Source of the DNA: UBA8524 sp964215915
GTDB lineage: Bacteria; Bacteroidota; Bacteroidia; UBA8524
Assembly: GCA_964215915.1 (NCBI GenBank)
Contig: CAXPEB010000080.1
Coordinates: 1-64,000 of the forward strand
Direction: 5' to 3'
DNA length: 64,000 bases
Shown: positions 16,433-25,010 of the stretch, in pieces
How the letters are laid out: the number at the start of each line of letters is the position of its first letter
Numbering within the stretch: position 1 is the first letter of the stretch
Notes under the pieces: model-generated
Seen by the model: only the letters and a program-made list of their open reading frames with translations
The model's database searches: none
What the model was told of the DNA's origin: nothing
Made by a program: the position numbers and the translations under genes

Positions 16433-17213
16433 GGGATTCTTTTGCCTGCTTACGGTACTTACCGGCCTGGGTTTACAAGCACAGGACTATACCTCCGGTG
16501 TTCCCGACAGCACCTTCAATAAGGATTCCGTTTCCGAGATCAGAATTCTGATCGTTCCCTTTAACCCAGCTATGTACTTCTCCGATGCGGATAAGGACAT
16601 TGGCGACGTATCTCAGCTTCCTCCGGGAGAAGTCAGGAGACGCATGAGCGCCAACCTGGAGAATGCCCTGTCGGATCAGTTCGGATTGTATTACAACAGC
16701 AAAGGCATTTCTAAAACCAAAGATGCCGCAGACGACCTGGACCTGATTTTCGGGTCCATTCAATATGCCCCGAAACCGGCCAACCCGCAGGAAAATTCTG
16801 AGGAAGAAAAGCCGGCCAAAAGTGTATTGAACGGGTTGAAACAAAAACTAAAAGAGGGCCAGAAGGATACGGAAAAACAAAAGGCGGATGAATCCTCTAT
16901 TTATATGGATGTGGCCTTTTCTGACCAGCGCCTGCTCAATTACCTGGGTGATAAATACGAAACCGACTATGTGATCTTTGTCAATCAGTTTGAGATCATT
17001 ACCGATTACGAAAACTGCATCGATCTGCAAAACCGGAAATACTACCGGGAGATCCGCGTGCATTATTCGGTATACTCCAGGGATGGAAAGCGTGTTGGCG
17101 GTCAGGTGATCGTTATGCCCTACCATAGCAACGAAAACCAGATATCGGTAATCGTTCGGGATAATTTCGGACAGATCAGCCGCCAGCTGATGGAACAGGT
17201 CTATAAACAGTAA
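16404..17213 (+). CDS. Secreted protein of unknown function
   Basis: 269 residues from the ATG at 16404, which overlaps the rseP 3' end by 29 bases. It has a signal peptide (hydrophobic about residues 9-24, ending GLQAQ). The mature protein includes ILIVPFNPAMYFSDADKDI, a charged Lys/Glu-rich linker (about residues 125-160), and a C-terminal beta-rich part with YDVIF/VNQFEI-like strands. I do not recognise the family. The tight packing between rseP and hscB suggests co-expression and a periplasmic housekeeping role. Confidence 0.75.
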   Translation: MTSGTSSLLKGFFCLLTVLTGLGLQAQDYTSGVPDSTFNKDSVSEIRILIVPFNPAMYFSDADKDIGDVSQLPPGEVRRRMSANLENALSDQFGLYYNSKGISKTKDAADDLDLIFGSIQYAPKPANPQENSEEEKPAKSVLNGLKQKLKEGQKDTEKQKADESSIYMDVAFSDQRLLNYLGDKYETDYVIFVNQFEIITDYENCIDLQNRKYYREIRVHYSVYSRDGKRVGGQVIVMPYHSNENQISVIVRDNFGQISRQLMEQVYKQ

Positions 17214-17710
17214 TGACGTATTTCGACGTATTTCAAATTCCGGTCAGCTTTTTTCCTGACCAGGATGCTCTCAGAAAACAATACTACCGCCTAAGCCGGG
17301 AATTTCACCCCGACCTGGGAGAAGCAGGCCAGGAAAGCGAACGCCTGCAGCAAAGCAGCCAACTGAACGAGGCTTACCGTACCCTCAGCAATTTCGAATC
17401 GCGGGTAGCTCATATCCTGAAGATTGAAGGTGTGCTCAATGACACGGACAAGCAGGAACTTTCTCCCGACTTTCTGATGGAAATGATGGAATACAACGAG
17501 GAGCTGATGGAGGCGCGTATGGAAGGCGGAGAAAGAGCCGATACGATCCGTGCCCGTATCCTGGAGAAAGCCGGCACCTTGCGCAGCGAATGGGAAGCTC
17601 AATGCCGGGAATATGACCGGAACCCGGAACAAGCTACCCTGCAATCCATAAAAGAATACTATTTCCGTAACCGTTACCTCAACCGGTTGCTGGAACAAAT
17701 CACCGACTGA
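17213..17710 (+). CDS. hscB: Fe-S cluster co-chaperone HscB (J-domain protein)
   Basis: 165 residues, standard HscB length. The J-domain HPD motif is at residues 32-34 within LSREFHPDLG, and the C-terminal half is the helical bundle (NDTDKQELSPDFLMEMMEYNEEL) that binds the scaffold IscU. It delivers IscU to HscA during Fe-S cluster assembly. No isc genes are adjacent. The start ATG overlaps the previous stop (TAATG), and the gene converges on ffh with a two-base gap. Confidence 0.93.
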   Translation: MTYFDVFQIPVSFFPDQDALRKQYYRLSREFHPDLGEAGQESERLQQSSQLNEAYRTLSNFESRVAHILKIEGVLNDTDKQELSPDFLMEMMEYNEELMEARMEGGERADTIRARILEKAGTLRSEWEAQCREYDRNPEQATLQSIKEYYFRNRYLNRLLEQITD

Positions 17711-17712
17711 CT

Positions 17713-19041
17713 TTAGCGCCGGAATGGCATTCCGCGCATGCTGCGGCCCGCTCCCTGCATTTTATTCATGGTCTTCATCATCTTACGCATGTCCTCAAAC
17801 TGCTTGATGAGTTTGTTGACTTCCGTAATATCGCGGCCTGATCCCATGGCAATACGTTTTTTGCGGGTGCCGTTCAGGGCATCGGGGTTCTTTCTTTCAA
17901 ACGGGGTCATGGATTGAATGATGGATTCCACTCCCTTGAAGGAGTTTTCATCGATATCCACATCCTTAATGGCTTTACCTACCCCGGGAATCATTCCCAT
18001 AAGGTCCTTGATATTGCCCATTTTTTTGATCTGCTGCAACTGCTTCAGAAAATCATCGAAGTCGAAGTCATTTCCCCGGATCTTCTTTTGCAGGCGTTCG
18101 GCCTCTTCCTCGTCAAAGACCTGCTGGGCTTTTTCCACCAAGGAAACAATATCGCCCATGCCCAATATACGGGAAGCCATACGGTCGGGGTGGAATACAT
18201 CCAGGGCATCCATCTTCTCCCCCATACTTACAAACTTGATGGGTTTGTTGACCTGCGACTTGATGGAAAGTGCCGCTCCACCCCGGGTATCGCCATCCAT
18301 CTTGGTGAGCACCACCCCGTTAAAATCCAGGCGCTCATTAAACGCTTCTGCCGTATTTACGGCATCCTGACCGGTCATGGCATCCACCACGAACAAAATC
18401 TCCTGAGGTTGAACCGCCGCTTTAACCGCTGCGATCTCTTTCATCATCTCCTCATCAATACTCAGTCGGCCTGCCGTATCAATGATCACCACATTGTTCC
18501 CGTTACGTTTGGCTTCACTGATCGCATTTTTTGCAATCTCCACCGGGTTTTTATTTCCTTCTTCGGTATAAACAGGAACCTCTACCTGTCCGCCAAGCAC
18601 TTTCAACTGGTCGATCGCAGCCGGACGGTAAACGTCGCCGGCAACCAATAACGGATTACGCCCCTTGCCCTTGATATACCGGGCCAGTTTTCCGGAGAAT
18701 GTAGTCTTACCGGATCCTTGTAAGCCGGCAATCAGAATAACAGCAGGGTTACCAGTGATATTAAATTCCGCTGTTTGTCCACCCAGGAGTTCTTTGAGCT
18801 CGTCGTTGACAATCTTGATCATCAACTGCCCGGGAGACACTGCCGTTAATACATTCTGCCCGAGAGCCTTCTCTTTGACCGTATCGGTGAACGACTTGGC
18901 AATCTTATAGTTCACGTCGGCCTCCACCAATGCCTTACGGATTTCCTTAACCGTCTCGGCAATGTTGAGTTCCGTGATCTTTCCCTGTCCCTTCAGCGTC
19001 TTAAACGCGCGATCCAATCGTGAACTGAGGTTTTCAAACAT
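17713..19041 (-). CDS. ffh: Signal recognition particle GTPase Ffh
   Basis: 442 residues with the N, G and M domains in order. GTPase motifs GLQGSGKTT (G1), DTAGRL (G3) and TKMDGD (G4) are all present. The M domain after about residue 325 holds the RNA-binding GSGRDITEVN motif and a Met-rich C-terminus (MRKMMKTMNKMQG). It targets membrane and secreted proteins to the translocon co-translationally. No ffs RNA gene is seen nearby. A TACTTTTG box on the minus strand at 19075-19068 precedes a leader of about 26 bases. Confidence 0.98.
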   Translation of the reverse strand: MFENLSSRLDRAFKTLKGQGKITELNIAETVKEIRKALVEADVNYKIAKSFTDTVKEKALGQNVLTAVSPGQLMIKIVNDELKELLGGQTAEFNITGNPAVILIAGLQGSGKTTFSGKLARYIKGKGRNPLLVAGDVYRPAAIDQLKVLGGQVEVPVYTEEGNKNPVEIAKNAISEAKRNGNNVVIIDTAGRLSIDEEMMKEIAAVKAAVQPQEILFVVDAMTGQDAVNTAEAFNERLDFNGVVLTKMDGDTRGGAALSIKSQVNKPIKFVSMGEKMDALDVFHPDRMASRILGMGDIVSLVEKAQQVFDEEEAERLQKKIRGNDFDFDDFLKQLQQIKKMGNIKDLMGMIPGVGKAIKDVDIDENSFKGVESIIQSMTPFERKNPDALNGTRKKRIAMGSGRDITEVNKLIKQFEDMRKMMKTMNKMQGAGRSMRGMPFRR

Positions 19042-19067
19042 GGTTACCTGATCTTATTTTTGAACTG

Positions 19068-19075
19068 CAAAAGTA
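19068..19075 (-). promoter_or_regulatory. -7 promoter box of ffh
   Basis: TACTTTTG on the minus strand, a perfect -7 match with 26 bases to the ATG at 19041. An opposing TATTTTTG lies at 19055-19062 on the plus strand, ahead of the DCC gene, so the two divergent promoters overlap. Confidence 0.45.
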
Positions 19076-19079
19076 AGGA

Positions 19080-19493
19080 ATGACCGAGGAAAATTCACCC
19101 CTTCCTGACCGCCTCGTCTTTTTCGATGGCATTTGTGCTTTCTGTAACCGTTCGGTACGCTTTATTCTGAAACGCGACAAACGGGAGCGTTTTTTCTTTG
19201 CCCCTTTGCAAGGCTCAACAGCTGAAAAGATTCTCCCGGGACAAAACCCGGAACAGCCAGAATCCTTGTGTTACCTGCGTAAGGGAATTTTGTACCGCAA
19301 AAGCAGTGCTGCCCTACATATAGCGCTTGATCTCGATGGAGCCTGGTTTCTGCTTGCCCCTTTTTTGCTGATCCCGGCTCCGTTCAGGGATTATCTTTAT
19401 GACGGCTTTGCAGCAAGACGTTATGCCTGGTTTGGAAAATACGATAGCTGTCAGTTGCCCGATGCCGGAGAAAGAGCACGTTACCTTCCCTGA
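19080..19493 (+). CDS. DCC family thiol-disulfide oxidoreductase-like protein (DUF393)
   Basis: 137 residues. The family signature is plain: LVFFDGICAFCNRSVRF with the CxxC pair (Cys20, Cys23) after the DG turn, then FAPLQG and the C-terminal arginine-rich YAWFGKYDSCQLP with a further Cys. Members are thioredoxin-like and are presumed redox proteins without a settled substrate. It is divergent from ffh; the plus-strand TATTTTTG at 19055-19062 is its probable -7 box. The next gene has its own promoter. Confidence 0.9.
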   Translation: MTEENSPLPDRLVFFDGICAFCNRSVRFILKRDKRERFFFAPLQGSTAEKILPGQNPEQPESLCYLRKGILYRKSSAALHIALDLDGAWFLLAPFLLIPAPFRDYLYDGFAARRYAWFGKYDSCQLPDAGERARYLP

Positions 19494-19497
19494 GCAT

Positions 19498-19527
19498 TTT
19501 GAATCATAGCCTATTCGGCTATTTTTG
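19498..19527 (+). promoter_or_regulatory. Promoter of the TPR lipoprotein gene
   Basis: TTTG at 19498-19501, an 18-base spacer, and TATTTTTG at 19520-19527, both perfect matches. A 15-base gap leads to the ATG at 19543. Confidence 0.6.
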
Positions 19528-19542
19528 CAGCAAGCGAATTTC

Positions 19543-20253
19543 ATGAAAAAAGCATTGCTATTTGCGGTTATTCCGGTCATAATGCTCGGAGCCTGCAACC
19601 AGAACGACACTACGGAGACGGTCAAAGAAGATAAATCTTCCACTGACGAAATGCTCATGCACCAGGCCCTGAACCGGCGTGATTACCCGACGGCACTGGT
19701 CAGCATTAACCGCATTCTGGCAACCGACAGTACCCGGAAACAACTCTACGATACGTTGTTTGCCATTTATAATGAGCTGCAGAACCCGTACGCAGTTGCC
19801 GATGTTGGCCCTTTGATCCTGAAAGACCGTCCGAACGACCTGCAGATTCTTGAGCCGACTGCAGCGGCATTTGAAATTCTGGGCGAGTTCAGTCTTGCCC
19901 TGGAACTGGAAGACCGCCTGTTTGCTATTACCGGCGACCCACAGCTAAAGCTTCAGATAGCCAGCAACCAGTTTAATCAGGGGAATATCGAAGGCGCTAA
20001 AGCTTCTCTTGAATGGGTGTTAGACAACCGCCAGCAAACCGATACGGTAAAGGTGGAACAACCCATGCCCACCGTGCCGGACAAAACACAAAAGATCCGG
20101 ATACGGGCCATTGCATATTATATGCTTGGCAACCTGTACATGCAGACCAATAACCGCAACAAAGCGAAACAAAGTTTCGAGGCGGCACTGCAAATTGAGC
20201 CTTTCTACGACATGGCTGCCACTTCTCTGCTTGAGCTGGAGAAAGGGAGATAA
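19543..20253 (+). CDS. TPR-repeat lipoprotein
   Basis: 236 residues from the ATG at 19543. The N-terminus is a lipoprotein signal with the lipobox LGAC (about residues 14-17) after a short hydrophobic stretch. Helical TPR-like pairs follow: LNRRDYPTALVSINRIL, AAAFEILGEFSLALELEDRL, ASNQFNQGNIEGAKASLEWVL and AYYMLGNLYMQTNNRNKAKQS. The last two are the clearest. It is probably an envelope-anchored scaffold. It converges on the adenosyltransferase gene with a five-base gap. No specific role can be read. Confidence 0.85.
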   Translation: MKKALLFAVIPVIMLGACNQNDTTETVKEDKSSTDEMLMHQALNRRDYPTALVSINRILATDSTRKQLYDTLFAIYNELQNPYAVADVGPLILKDRPNDLQILEPTAAAFEILGEFSLALELEDRLFAITGDPQLKLQIASNQFNQGNIEGAKASLEWVLDNRQQTDTVKVEQPMPTVPDKTQKIRIRAIAYYMLGNLYMQTNNRNKAKQSFEAALQIEPFYDMAATSLLELEKGR

Positions 20254-20258
20254 TTTGG

Positions 20259-20804
20259 TCAGGATTTGCGGGGAGCCCATGCGATTTCTCCGCTGTTCTG
20301 GTCCAGGGTGATCTTTCGGGCCAGTACGAACAGGTAATCACTCAGCCGGTTCAGGTAAACCCGGATATCCTGGTCTACCTCCTCTGTTTCCGCCAGTTTT
20401 ATCACCAATCTTTCTGCCCTGCGGCATACACAGCGGGCAACATGACACATAGCTGCATCGCGAGTTCCTCCGGGAAGTATGAAGTTTTTAAGTGCGGGGA
20501 GTTCTTCATTAAGGGCATCCATTCTATCTTCCAGTGCAGTGATGTCTTCGGGCTTCAAATCCGGAACAACCATCTTTGATCCCGGAACAGAAGCCAGCAG
20601 GGAGCCTATGGTAAAAAGCCGATCCTGGATAAACAGCAAGTGTTTCTGATCCGTTTCATTCGCCGTACAGGCCACATAGCCCAGGTAAGAATTCAACTCG
20701 TCCAGGGTACCATAAGCTTCTATCCGTGCATGGTATTTCGGAACCCTTACTCCGCCGATCAATGCGGTTTCTCCTTTGTCTCCTGTTTTCGTATAGATTT
20801 TCAT
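20259..20804 (-). CDS. Cob(I)alamin adenosyltransferase, PduO type
   Basis: 181 residues from the ATG at 20804 (MKIYTKTGDKGET). The PduO-type signature KTGDKG...ALIGG...AYGTLDELNS is intact, as is the later RCVCRRAERL segment holding the ATP-binding Arg and Glu. It adds the adenosyl group to cobalamin for radical mutases. No cobalamin-synthesis genes are nearby, so salvage of imported corrinoid is likely. Its -7 box is embedded in the terminator tail of the gene upstream. Confidence 0.95.
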   Translation of the reverse strand: MKIYTKTGDKGETALIGGVRVPKYHARIEAYGTLDELNSYLGYVACTANETDQKHLLFIQDRLFTIGSLLASVPGSKMVVPDLKPEDITALEDRMDALNEELPALKNFILPGGTRDAAMCHVARCVCRRAERLVIKLAETEEVDQDIRVYLNRLSDYLFVLARKITLDQNSGEIAWAPRKS

Positions 20805-20810
20805 ACCCCT

Positions 20811-20818
20811 CAAAAATA
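20811..20818 (-). promoter_or_regulatory. -7 promoter box of the adenosyltransferase gene
   Basis: TATTTTTG on the minus strand, then AGGGGT and the ATG at 20804. The box directly follows the T-tract of the terminator at 20819-20851 of the gene upstream. Confidence 0.45.
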
Positions 20819-20851
20819 CAAAAGAAGGCGATCGCCCACACGACCGCCTTC
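20819..20851 (-). terminator. Rho-independent terminator of the DUF4382 gene
   Basis: On the minus strand GAAGGCGGTCG, loop TGTGGG, CGATCGCCTTC followed by TTTTGTATTTTTG. This 11-bp stem has one G-T pair. Confidence 0.9.
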
Positions 20852-20895
20852 AGCAACCACACGCTACAGCATGGCAAGACGCCACAGAGTAATAA

Positions 20896-21666
20896 CTATT
20901 GGATATTGAGGGTTCCCATTTGGGTGATTTGTCCGTTTACAACGACTACACCGGTAAAAGTGGTATCCTGATAAGGAGCCGGGGGAAGTATATCAACCTG
21001 ATAGGTCCCGGACTGAAGTCCCTGCACGATAAACGATCCCGCACTGTCACTATAGGTTCCGGTGGTATCCCCCATCGTGCTTATGGCCTGAACCCTGGCA
21101 ATCACCGAAGGACTGATCTTACCTTGTATGGCTCCATCGATTCCCTGGGTTATCGCCCGGATAACCGGTTTCAGAATAAAGGCGCCATTACCGGTTTCAA
21201 CGATACTCATAGAAGCATCAAAGTCGAGAAGTATGGTATAACGGATGCCGGGACTCAGGTTTTGGTGAATTTGAACTTTCAACCCGCTTTGCTGGGCACT
21301 CGGGGTAGCCAGGTCATACGAATTACCGTTCAGCACAACGGAATTCCGGCTTCCGAGTTTAAGCCGTAGTTGGGAAATTTGTCCTGATGGAAGCGTTGCC
21401 GTTCCCAGCAGCGTATCCAAACCGTTGGTAAGCTCAAGCAAGTCATAAACTCCAGGATTGGCCAGTGCAACGGTATTCCAACCGTTAACATCCGAATGGA
21501 TCTCCACTCCCTGAATATCCACCAATACGGCATCAAAAGGCCCGGGAGCATCGGTCATTCTGACTTCTACTTCCGACTCACCGTTGGTTTCGGGAGAATT
21601 TCCTTTGTCGCAGGATAACAGGACTAAGGCCATCAGGGTGGCCAGGATTATGTTTGGCTTTTTCAT
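20896..21666 (-). CDS. DUF4382 lipoprotein with carboxypeptidase-regulatory-like tail
   Basis: 256 residues from the ATG at 21666 (MKKPNIILATLMALVLLSC), with lipobox LLSC. Residues about 30-175 match the DUF4382 pattern: VRMTDAPGPFDAVLVDIQGVEIH, then LRLKLGS and the DFDASMSIVE segment. The final ~75 residues (IQGKISPSVIARV...SGTYQVDILPP) read as a carboxypeptidase regulatory-like beta-sandwich. It is probably an outer-surface or periplasmic anchored protein of unknown function. Its terminator is strong. Confidence 0.87.
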   Translation of the reverse strand: MKKPNIILATLMALVLLSCDKGNSPETNGESEVEVRMTDAPGPFDAVLVDIQGVEIHSDVNGWNTVALANPGVYDLLELTNGLDTLLGTATLPSGQISQLRLKLGSRNSVVLNGNSYDLATPSAQQSGLKVQIHQNLSPGIRYTILLDFDASMSIVETGNGAFILKPVIRAITQGIDGAIQGKISPSVIARVQAISTMGDTTGTYSDSAGSFIVQGLQSGTYQVDILPPAPYQDTTFTGVVVVNGQITQMGTLNIQ

Positions 21667-21816
21667 GGTTTTGTGTTTGACCATGATGTGCCAAGGACAT
21701 TGCCATTATCTCAGGACTGCTTAATAAGCAACTGGAAGCCAGACTATTGAATCTTCCATATAGGTAATTGAATGGGCGTTAACCCTTTCAGATTGATAAG
21801 GTATTCTCTCAATCTG

Positions 21817-22515
21817 TTAGGAATCGGCCAGGACTTCTCGCCCGTCAGATTCTACTATACCGTCGCGGAGGCGAACGATTCGTTTTGCCCTTTGTGCAAT
21901 ATCCTCCTCATGGGTCACCAGGATAATGGTATTTCCCGCTGCATGAATCTCTTCAAAAAGTTCCATGATCTCTACGGACGTTTTAGTATCCAGGTTTCCG
22001 GTGGGTTCGTCAGCAAGAATAATGGATGGGTTATTTACCAGGGCTCTGGCAATGGCCACACGCTGTCTCTGCCCACCACTCAGTTCATTGGGTTTGTGAT
22101 CCATCCGGTCGGTGAGGTTCACCTGCTGGAGCACTTTTTCCGCTTTTGCTTTTCTTTCTGACTTGGAAATTCCGGCATAAACCAAGGGTAGCTGAACATT
22201 TTCCGAAGCGGTTTGACGCGGTAAAAGGTTGAAGCTCTGGAATACGAAACCGATTTCTTTGTTACGAATGGCTGCTAATTCCGTATCACTGCGTTCGCTA
22301 ACGAGCTTGCCGTTAAGCTTGTAGATACCGGAGCTAGGGGTATCCAGGCAACCCAGTACATTCATCAGGGTAGATTTACCCGAACCCGAAGGTCCCATTA
22401 ACGCAACGTATTCACCCTGGTCAATATCCAGGTTGATACCGGCAAGGGCGGCAACTTCGATTTGCCCGATGCGGTAGATCTTTTTGATATCCCGAAGTTC
22501 TATCAGTGAAGACAC
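21817..22515 (-). CDS. ABC transporter ATP-binding protein (LolD/MacB type)
   Basis: 232 residues, one ABC domain. Walker A GPSGSGKST is at about residues 40-48, Q-loop FQSFNLLPRQT, signature LSGGQRQR and Walker B ILADEPTGNLD follow. The Lol/MacB type is suggested by the NLLPRQT stretch. Partner permease genes are not beside it. The start codon is GTG (22515-22513), and its first base overlaps the gatC stop. It is the last gene in the minus-strand run that begins at 24546. Confidence 0.93.
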   Translation of the reverse strand: MSSLIELRDIKKIYRIGQIEVAALAGINLDIDQGEYVALMGPSGSGKSTLMNVLGCLDTPSSGIYKLNGKLVSERSDTELAAIRNKEIGFVFQSFNLLPRQTASENVQLPLVYAGISKSERKAKAEKVLQQVNLTDRMDHKPNELSGGQRQRVAIARALVNNPSIILADEPTGNLDTKTSVEIMELFEEIHAAGNTIILVTHEEDIAQRAKRIVRLRDGIVESDGREVLADS

Positions 22516-22805
22516 TAGCGATTGATCACTTTAGGTACACGGAAATAATCGGAATCTTTTTTCGGAGCATTCCTCAGGGCCTCTTCATGTGTGATATCCT
22601 GTCTGACTTCATCCTCCCGCAATACATTTTGCTCGTCGTTGATGAAGATCAGTGGTTCCACGCCCTCGGTATCCAGAGCATTGAGTTGCTCACAAAACCC
22701 GAGGATCTTCTCCAGGTCCTTACGGATATTCTCCTTTTCTTCATCCACAAATTCAAGCCTGGCAAGGTGCGCCAGACGGTCTATGGTTTCATCCGTTATC
22801 CGCAT
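22515..22805 (-). CDS. gatC: Asp/Glu-tRNA amidotransferase subunit C
   Basis: 96 residues from the ATG at 22805 (MRITDETIDRLAHLARL). The GatC pattern of a short helix DRLAHLARLEF, the LEKILGFCEQLNALDTEGVEP core and C-terminal RNAPKKDSDYFRVPKVI is complete. It forms the GatCAB complex that converts misacylated Glu-tRNA(Gln) or Asp-tRNA(Asn). gatA and gatB are not in the window. The gene overlaps the preceding plsC-like gene by 17 bases. Confidence 0.96.
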   Translation of the reverse strand: MRITDETIDRLAHLARLEFVDEEKENIRKDLEKILGFCEQLNALDTEGVEPLIFINDEQNVLREDEVRQDITHEEALRNAPKKDSDYFRVPKVINR

Positions 22806-23544
22806 ATTCCGATAATTTCGATTCAATAATAAAAAAAACCTGCTGCTTCAGGGCATCTGCATCCTCCGGCTTTAGACCGGCAGTAGAAATCGGGCGATGA
22901 ACGAACATGCGCATTTTTCCCGGACTGCCCACAAACTTCCCCTGATCGGGTAACCGTTTGTGATTATCCGGAAGGGTAACCGGAACCAGGGGAACTCCGT
23001 TTTCTATAGCCAGACGGAAAGGACCGTCTTTGAATTTGCCCAGTTTCGGGGCTCCCTTCGGGATAGTCCCTTCGGGAAACAAAACCAGGGAAGTTCCCTG
23101 CTGCAAACGCCGGCCGGCTTCCAGAAAGGCTTTATGCGACTGAATGGCACTCTTTCGGTTAACCCCGATGTCTATGGTTCGGAAAAACACCCCAAATAAT
23201 GGAATACGGGCAAGCTCCGATTTTGCCATATAAGCCAGATGCCCGGGTATCATTACGGCAATGGAAGGAATATCAAGGTAGGAAGAATGGTTGGGCGCAA
23301 AGAGGTAGGTTTGTTCAGGGTCGAGGGGTGACTCAAACTCCACCTTCCAGCGTATTCCGGTCATAAACAGAATGTACTTTCCCCAAATCACCCGCAGCTT
23401 ATGCGCGGCAGTATACCTTTTCTCACGACTCAGCAGGAAAAGGAACACCGGGTAGCTCAGGAGAAAAAACAGGAGGAAATGGATCCCCAGCCAGACCGCC
23501 CAAAGGTATTTCCAGAATGGTTCAGCCTTCTGCGCTTTTTCCAT
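22789..23544 (-). CDS. 1-acyl-glycerol-3-phosphate acyltransferase (PlsC family)
   Basis: 251 residues from the ATG at 23544 (MEKAQKAEPFWKYLW). The acyltransferase motifs are NHSSYLD (block I, His and Asp catalytic), the SVNRKSA stretch and FPEGTIPKG (block III). An N-terminal hydrophobic helix (about residues 15-40) anchors it to the membrane. It would acylate lysophosphatidic acid in phospholipid synthesis, or an aminolipid with the GNAT encoded at 11447. It overlaps both neighbours, so it is likely co-transcribed. Confidence 0.9.
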   Translation of the reverse strand: MEKAQKAEPFWKYLWAVWLGIHFLLFFLLSYPVFLFLLSREKRYTAAHKLRVIWGKYILFMTGIRWKVEFESPLDPEQTYLFAPNHSSYLDIPSIAVMIPGHLAYMAKSELARIPLFGVFFRTIDIGVNRKSAIQSHKAFLEAGRRLQQGTSLVLFPEGTIPKGAPKLGKFKDGPFRLAIENGVPLVPVTLPDNHKRLPDQGKFVGSPGKMRMFVHRPISTAGLKPEDADALKQQVFFIIESKLSEYADNG

Positions 23545-23938
23545 GAAATACGTCGATAAGTCCTTCCAGCTGCATGGATAAAAAATTAGTGAGCGGCCGC
23601 ACTGCAACCAGTTTGAGCACCGGGCTGAGTTCGGCTTTCATGATGGCCTGAACCTGGGTTCCTTCCCCACTCTTCCGCAACTCCCAAATTACTTCAAAGG
23701 GAAAGGGTATTCTTCCGTTCGGGGCCAGTTTAAGGTGAGTAGGTTCCGTGCGTTCCGTAACCTTCAGGTGAACGGACCCAGTGCCTTTGATGGTGTATTC
23801 GCAGGTGTCACCGTCGACTTTCCAGTTTATCACCTGTGCCGGCATGATCCTTTCGTGGTTGGCCAGAATGCTAATGAACTCCCAAACCTGGCTAATCGGA
23901 CTATTAAGGTATTTGCTTTCGGTTTCTATTCGCGTCAT
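23522..23938 (-). CDS. SRPBCC family protein
   Basis: 138 residues of START/polyketide-cyclase-like fold, judged from the pattern ESKYLNSPISQVWEFISIL at the start, central beta strands (CEYTIKGTGSVHLKVTERTEPTHL) and a long C-terminal helix. This fold binds hydrophobic ligands in a cavity. No catalytic residues can be assigned. It overlaps the acyltransferase gene by 23 bases and the DUF4199 gene by four, so co-expression with lipid or membrane genes is likely. Confidence 0.8.
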   Translation of the reverse strand: MTRIETESKYLNSPISQVWEFISILANHERIMPAQVINWKVDGDTCEYTIKGTGSVHLKVTERTEPTHLKLAPNGRIPFPFEVIWELRKSGEGTQVQAIMKAELSPVLKLVAVRPLTNFLSMQLEGLIDVFHGKSAEG

Positions 23939-24546
23939 CTCTTCAGAAATACGACTATGATAACGGAAAAAAGTATACCGAATACGGGAGCAAGCCCCAC
24001 AAATCGGATAATACTTCCGTTAAACGAGAAGTTCTGCCTTTCAACCTCCATGGCCAAATCGCGTACTGCCTGCAACGAATCCAGGGCTGCCTGCCGGTAT
24101 TGTTCGTAACGTTCGGGCAACAATACCCCACTGTCTTTTCCTGCCATCAGGTGTTCGTAGTATTCGTCCAGATTGTTGGCCGTACTGTCTTTCCCTTTTA
24201 CGAATCTGGGGACCAGAATCTCTTCGGAAAAACGGGCCCGCTGATCCGGACGAACAAAATTGAAATAGGAAGCTGAAACCACGGCAATGATCAATCCGTG
24301 CAACACAGCAGTCAGTACTCCGGTAATCATATACCTCAATACACCGATGTTTTCTCCCGAACTTGTCTCGGCTTTACGCAGATACCGCAGTACAAAATAA
24401 ACAGCCACCCCTGACGACAGGTAATGCAGGGTAATAAAAGCGGCCTGCACGGACATGGACAGGTGCGGGAAGCTCCGTGTCATATAAAAAAACATGAGCA
24501 CACTTGGCAACACGCAGATGCCTGCCCATTTGAACATCGTTTTCAT
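23935..24546 (-). CDS. DUF4199 family membrane protein
   Basis: 203 residues from the ATG at 24546. Four predicted membrane segments: about residues 2-20, 30-52, 73-100 and 175-203 (the last, VGLAPVFGILFSVIIVVFLK, ends the protein). The region between the third and fourth is hydrophilic, with several Glu/Arg/Gln. The layout fits DUF4199, common in Bacteroidota, with no known function. It begins just downstream of a terminator whose T-run (TTTTTTTG) ends four bases before the ATG. Confidence 0.78.
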   Translation of the reverse strand: MKTMFKWAGICVLPSVLMFFYMTRSFPHLSMSVQAAFITLHYLSSGVAVYFVLRYLRKAETSSGENIGVLRYMITGVLTAVLHGLIIAVVSASYFNFVRPDQRARFSEEILVPRFVKGKDSTANNLDEYYEHLMAGKDSGVLLPERYEQYRQAALDSLQAVRDLAMEVERQNFSFNGSIIRFVGLAPVFGILFSVIIVVFLKR

Positions 24547-24557
24547 GCTGCAAAAAA

Positions 24558-24590
24558 ACAAAAAACCTTCGCCGATTCCGACAAAGGTTT
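24558..24590 (-). terminator. Rho-independent terminator of the DUF3276 gene
   Basis: On the minus strand AACCTTTGTCG, loop GAAT, CGGCGAAGGTT followed by TTTTTGTTTTTTTG. The stem is 11 bp with G-T pairs. Its T-rich tail is also the region where the next gene's -7 box would be. Confidence 0.8.
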
Positions 24591-24614
24591 TCTCTGAAAT
24601 AAATTAATGTTCTA

Positions 24615-24935
24615 TCAGGCGTGCTCTTCCCCGTATCCTACCTCTTCGGTATCGCTGCGCCGGTATTCTTCGAAATCGTACTCGGGCATCAGCTCGGTTT
24701 TGACATGCCCCACCGTTTCATTCAGGGCATCCATAAACTTGTTAAAGTCTTCTTTGTACAGGAATATTTTATGCTTCACATACATCCCCGAATCCTGCTT
24801 CTTTTTGCTTTCGGTGATGGTAATGTAAAAATCATTCCCTCTTGTTGATTTTACGTCAAAAAAGTAGGTGCGTTTTCCTGCACGGATCTTTTTGGAAAAG
24901 ATCTCTTCCCTGTCTTGGTTTCTGAAATCGTCCAT
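24615..24935 (-). CDS. DUF3276 protein (PUR-alpha-like)
   Basis: 106 residues. The PUR-like pattern EEIFSKKIRAGKRTYFFDVKSTRGNDFYITITESKK is clear, with the second half holding HKIFLYKEDFNKFMDAL. Proteins of this fold bind single-stranded DNA or RNA; the Borrelia member is a regulator. It is short, cytoplasmic and has its own terminator. A TACTTTTC box lies about 20 bases upstream. Exact targets unknown. Confidence 0.9.
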   Translation of the reverse strand: MDDFRNQDREEIFSKKIRAGKRTYFFDVKSTRGNDFYITITESKKKQDSGMYVKHKIFLYKEDFNKFMDALNETVGHVKTELMPEYDFEEYRRSDTEEVGYGEEHA

Positions 24936-25010
24936 GTTTGCACTTTATACAGCGGAAAAGTATGTCATTTTTCTTAATAGCGCAAATACTGTAGGGAGTG
25001 CGGGTCGAAA

